Source: Opitutaceae bacterium (GTDB lineage Bacteria; Verrucomicrobiota; Verrucomicrobiia; Opitutales; Opitutaceae). Taken from it: DNA of 7,848 nucleotides. Each line of letters begins with the position of its first letter. The stretch's first letter is position 1. The position numbers were made by a program, and so were the translations under genes. A model generated the notes under the pieces. It ran no database searches and was not told the origin of the DNA. It saw only the letters and a program-made list of their open reading frames with translations. Below are positions 6,191 through 7,848 of the stretch, one piece after another. The stretch lies in assembly GCA_023269455.1 (NCBI GenBank), contig JAHFTG010000017.1:8986-16833 (forward strand), given 5' to 3'.

Positions 6191-6193
6191 TCC

Positions 6194-6586
6194 ATGAAAA
6201 AGTTACTCTTCGCCGCGATCGCTTCCTGCCTCTTGTTGGTGTCCGCTGCATTTGCCGGTTCGTCCAAGTATGCCGATATTTCCCTGGCCGACCTGAAGGC
6301 GGCCATCGCGTCGGGCAAGGTCGCCTTGATCGACGTCAACGGCACGGACTCCTACAAAGACGGTCACATCCCCACCGCGATCGACTTCGAGGCCAACGAG
6401 GCGAAGCTCGCCGCGTTGCTGCCCGCCGACAAGTCGGCGCTGGTCGTGGCTTACTGCGGCAATCCCGGATGCGGCGCCTATAAGCAGGGCGCGGCGGCGG
6501 CCGAAAAACTCGGCTACACGAACGTGAAGCATTTCGCGCCCGGCATCGACGGCTGGAAAAAGGCCGGCGAAAACACCGAGAAGTAA
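6194..6586 (+). CDS. Exported rhodanese-domain protein
   Basis: The 130-residue protein begins with a classic signal peptide: MKK, a hydrophobic core to about residue 19, and an AFA-type cleavage site, probably after A21. The mature part is one rhodanese domain: DISLADLKAAI, the strand VALIDVN, the DGHIPTAIDF segment matching the family's GHIPGA motif, and the active loop VAYCGNPGCGAY with catalytic C88 and a second cysteine C93 (C-x4-C), followed by AAEKLGYTNVKHFAPGIDGWKKAG at the usual C-terminal helix. Rhodanese domains carry sulfur as a persulfide on the loop Cys. Single-domain exported forms are known for sulfurtransferase or thiol roles, but the substrate here is unknown. No Shine-Dalgarno motif precedes the ATG. 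It stands alone, ending in front of a shared terminator. Confidence 0.92.
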   Translation: MKKLLFAAIASCLLLVSAAFAGSSKYADISLADLKAAIASGKVALIDVNGTDSYKDGHIPTAIDFEANEAKLAALLPADKSALVVAYCGNPGCGAYKQGAAAAEKLGYTNVKHFAPGIDGWKKAGENTEK

Positions 6587-6610
6587 GCAGAACTTCCTCG
6601 GCGTTTTTGA

Positions 6611-6643
6611 AACAAAGCCCCGGCGTTTGCCCGGGGCTTTGTT
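6611..6643. terminator. Bidirectional intrinsic terminator
   Basis: AACAAAGCCCCGG (6611-6623) and CCGGGGCTTTGTT (6631-6643) form a perfect 13-base-pair stem around a 7-base loop. T-rich sequence follows on the plus strand (ATTTT), and A/T-rich sequence follows on the other side as well. It lies 24 bases after the rhodanese stop and 3 bases after the moaE stop, so it can end both convergent genes. Confidence 0.92.
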
Positions 6644-6646
6644 ATT

Positions 6647-7084
6647 TTAGGGGCCGGCGTGATCGCCGCGTGTGGCGCAGTTGATCCACTCGGTGGTGCC
6701 GTCGGCGTAGTGTTCTTTTTTCCAGACGGGGACGCGGGCTTTGATTTCGTCGATCAGGGTGCGGCAGGCGTCGAAGGCGGCGGCGCGATGGGCGGAGGCG
6801 ACGCCGATCCACACGGCGAGGTCGCCGATGCGCAGCGCGCCCGTGCGATGGACGCAGACGACGCGGGTGACGGGAAACCGGGCGAGGGTTTCGGCGACGA
6901 TGCGGGCGCCTTCTTTTTCGGCGAGGGGGGCGTAGGCCTCGTAGTCGAGGGACTGGACGGGGCGGCCTTCGTTATGGTCGCGGACCCAGCCTTCGAAGGT
7001 CACGCAGGCGCCGGCATGGGCGTCGGCAAGGGAGGCTTTGAGCGCGACGGGATCGAGCGGTTGGGTGGAGAGGTGGAAGCTCAT
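6647..7084 (-). CDS. moaE: Molybdopterin synthase catalytic subunit MoaE
   Basis: MoaE is the large subunit of molybdopterin synthase: with thiocarboxylated MoaD it inserts two sulfurs into cyclic pyranopterin monophosphate to make molybdopterin. The 145-residue product has the family hallmarks in order: VTFEGWVRDHNEG (about 28-40), LDYEAYAPLAEKE, VVCVHRTGALRIGD, VWIGVASAHRAAAF (H99-R100), and IDEIKARVPVWKKE with Lys at 115 and 122, whose 7-residue spacing matches the two catalytic lysines of the family. An upstream GTG at 7102 would add six residues; ATG at 7084 is preferred because it fits the family N-terminus. No Shine-Dalgarno motif is seen. It follows moaD in transcription order after a 158-base spacer and ends at the bidirectional terminator. 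Confidence 0.96.
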   Translation of the reverse strand: MSFHLSTQPLDPVALKASLADAHAGACVTFEGWVRDHNEGRPVQSLDYEAYAPLAEKEGARIVAETLARFPVTRVVCVHRTGALRIGDLAVWIGVASAHRAAAFDACRTLIDEIKARVPVWKKEHYADGTTEWINCATRGDHAGP

Positions 7085-7132
7085 GGCTAAAGAGGGAAGC
7101 ACTGCAAAAGGGCAAATAAAGCAGACCGGAAT

Positions 7133-7204
7133 AGACAGGATGGACAGGATTTACGGGATGACGGAGAAGAGGATTTTATCCCGGTAATCTGATTAATCCT
7201 GTCT
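7133..7204. repeat. Imperfect inverted repeat between moaD and moaE
   Basis: The left arm (7133-7159) and right arm (7178-7204) are 27 bases each and match as inverted copies at 19 of 27 positions, with outer ends AGACAGGAT/ATCCTGTCT perfect and inner ends CGGGAT/ATCCCG also perfect. The 18-base spacer is non-repeated. The left arm also contains ACAGGAT-type units in tandem (GACAGGAT, GACAGGAT). Sequences of this ACAGGATT style are common dispersed intergenic repeats in several bacterial groups, which is why this is likely a repeat element. A promoter or attenuator for moaE cannot be excluded. Confidence 0.55.
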
Positions 7205-7242
7205 GAAACGGGAGCGAGGCGCGGGGGAAAGAGAATGAGGAG

Positions 7243-7485
7243 CTAACCGCCGGCGACAGGGGGGATGAAGACGATCTCGTCGTTGTCTTTCAGCGGGGCG
7301 GGCCAGGGGGCGAAATCGCCGTTGATGGCGGCGCGGAGGCGTTCGACGGGAAGCGTGAGACCGTGGCGGGCGCGGAGTTCGGCGTAGAGCGCGGCGGCGT
7401 CGGGGGCGGAGGTCGCGAGGGTTTCTTGGGAGAGGCCGCGTTGTTCGCGGAGGAGCGCGAAATAGTGGACGTGGACGGTCTTCAT
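7243..7485 (-). CDS. moaD: Molybdopterin synthase sulfur carrier subunit MoaD
   Basis: The 80-residue protein has the ubiquitin-like fold pattern of MoaD and ends in the required diglycine (IPPVAGG), which is adenylated and then converted to a thiocarboxylate by a MoeB-type enzyme. Other family features are the HYFALLREQRG start, the middle helix AALYAELRARHG, the strand LRAAINGDF, and the segment DNDEIVFIPPVAGG. Length matches the family. It lies between moaC and moaE on the same strand and its partner MoaE is encoded next. The start is ATG at 7485 and no Shine-Dalgarno motif is seen. Confidence 0.96.
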   Translation of the reverse strand: MKTVHVHYFALLREQRGLSQETLATSAPDAAALYAELRARHGLTLPVERLRAAINGDFAPWPAPLKDNDEIVFIPPVAGG

Positions 7486-7643
7486 GCGGGTTGCGGCTGG
7501 CGAGGATCGGATTCGGAGTTTTTAACCACTAATGAAAACCACCAATGGGCGGTTTTTCTGGGAGTAGTTGCGGCCAATGGCCTCCACAGTTTAGCGGAGG
7601 GGCGGCTGATGCCGCCGGGAGACGGAGTGGTTGAAAAGGATGA
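7486..7643. other. moaC-moaD spacer with stacked small hairpins
   Basis: This 158-base spacer has no gene. It holds AAAACC-a-CC/GG-c-GGTTTT (7535-7543 and 7548-7556), a short stem with one mismatch, followed on the plus strand by a T run. Next come GGCC-AAT-GGCC (7572-7582), CCTCC/GGAGG (7581-7585 and 7596-7600) and GGCGGC-TGAT-GCCGCC (7601-7616). The flanking ACCACTAATGAAAACCACCAAT resembles short dispersed CACTAAT-type repeats. None is a convincing intrinsic terminator on the minus strand, so read-through from moaC to moaD remains possible. Confidence 0.35.
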
Positions 7644-7848
7644 TTATGACTTTGCGTGATAATCGCGTTTGCCGCCGGTTTTTTCGAGGAGGCGGATGTC
7701 TTTGATGATGATGTCGTGGGAGACGGCTTTGCCCATGTCGTAGAGGGTGAGGGCGGCGATGGTCGCGCCGGTGAGGGCTTCCATCTCGACGCCGGTTTTG
7801 GCCTCGATGGAGACGCGGCAATGGATGGCGACTTCGACGGCGCCGGTG
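7644..7848 (-). CDS. moaC: Cyclic pyranopterin monophosphate synthase MoaC, 3' part
   Basis: The 67 visible C-terminal residues match MoaC, which works after MoaA to form cyclic pyranopterin monophosphate, the precursor consumed by the MoaD-MoaE synthase encoded next. Visible motifs are [20 protein letters not shown], with the YDM-x-KA segment that carries catalytic Asp and Lys in the family, and the C-terminal [13 protein letters not shown]. The TAA stop lies at 7646-7644. The 5' part is outside the window, so length and start cannot be judged. The frame is intact throughout. Confidence 0.95.
   Translation of the reverse strand, partial: TGAVEVAIHCRVSIEAKTGVEMEALTGATIAALTLYDMGKAVSHDIIIKDIRLLEKTGGKRDYHAKS

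Noticed and set aside
6644..6710. A small RNA gene between rhodanese and moaE.
   Set aside because: The hairpin here is fully explained as a bidirectional terminator for the two convergent genes.
7133..7204. CRISPR repeat or transposon end.
   Set aside because: There is only one inverted pair, no regular spacing of direct repeats, no transposase and no visible target duplication.
7085..7242. Molybdenum cofactor riboswitch ahead of moaE.
   Set aside because: The palindrome is a repeat-like inverted repeat and does not show the multi-stem layout expected of that riboswitch; moaE is also an internal gene of the cluster.

Overview
The window is GC-rich bacterial DNA, densely coding, with no tRNA, rRNA, CRISPR array or transposase visible. 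Long spurious reading frames on the opposite strand, a near-absence of Shine-Dalgarno motifs, and short intergenic palindromes fit a high-GC member of the Planctomycetes-Verrucomicrobia group, perhaps an Opitutaceae-like Verrucomicrobium. That assignment is an impression from gene style and is not proven by any marker gene.

Positions 164-5396, all on the minus strand, hold a six-gene cluster that looks like one operon. Reading 5' to 3' on that strand it encodes: a 747-residue membrane-bound kinase with a periplasmic region, PAS, Hpt and CheA-type ATPase domains; a single-domain CheY-like receiver; two successive CheX-like phosphatase-fold proteins; a protein with a probable winged-helix N-terminus, a Pro/Ser/Thr-rich linker and a separate C-terminal domain; and a degenerate receiver fused to coiled coils. 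Two junctions are 4-base stop/start overlaps (ATGA and GTGA) and two others are gaps of 10-11 bases, so co-translation is likely. The inferred logic is that the kinase autophosphorylates its own Hpt domain, passes phosphate to the CheY-like protein, and one or both CheX-like proteins remove it. The last two proteins could be outputs or scaffolds. No CheW, methyl-accepting receptor, CheR or CheB is present, and the kinase has no CheW-like domain, so this is a chemosensory-derived two-component pathway and not a standard chemotaxis array. It is the most interesting content of the window.

Positions 5397-6193 hold a divergent promoter region, a plus-strand gene for an unrecognised small acidic protein of about 150 residues, and a 142-base spacer. 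Positions 6194-6586 encode an exported rhodanese-domain protein, followed by a strong bidirectional terminator (6611-6643) shared with the convergent gene to its right.

Positions 6647-7848 hold the molybdopterin-synthesis genes moaE, moaD and the 3' part of moaC, all on the minus strand in transcription order moaC-moaD-moaE. MoaC makes cyclic pyranopterin monophosphate, and MoaD plus MoaE form molybdopterin synthase, which converts it to molybdopterin. The two spacers between them are each 158 bases and carry imperfect palindromes that look like dispersed intergenic repeats. The extreme left 163 bases hold a GC hairpin and a possible unfinished reading frame that leaves the window.
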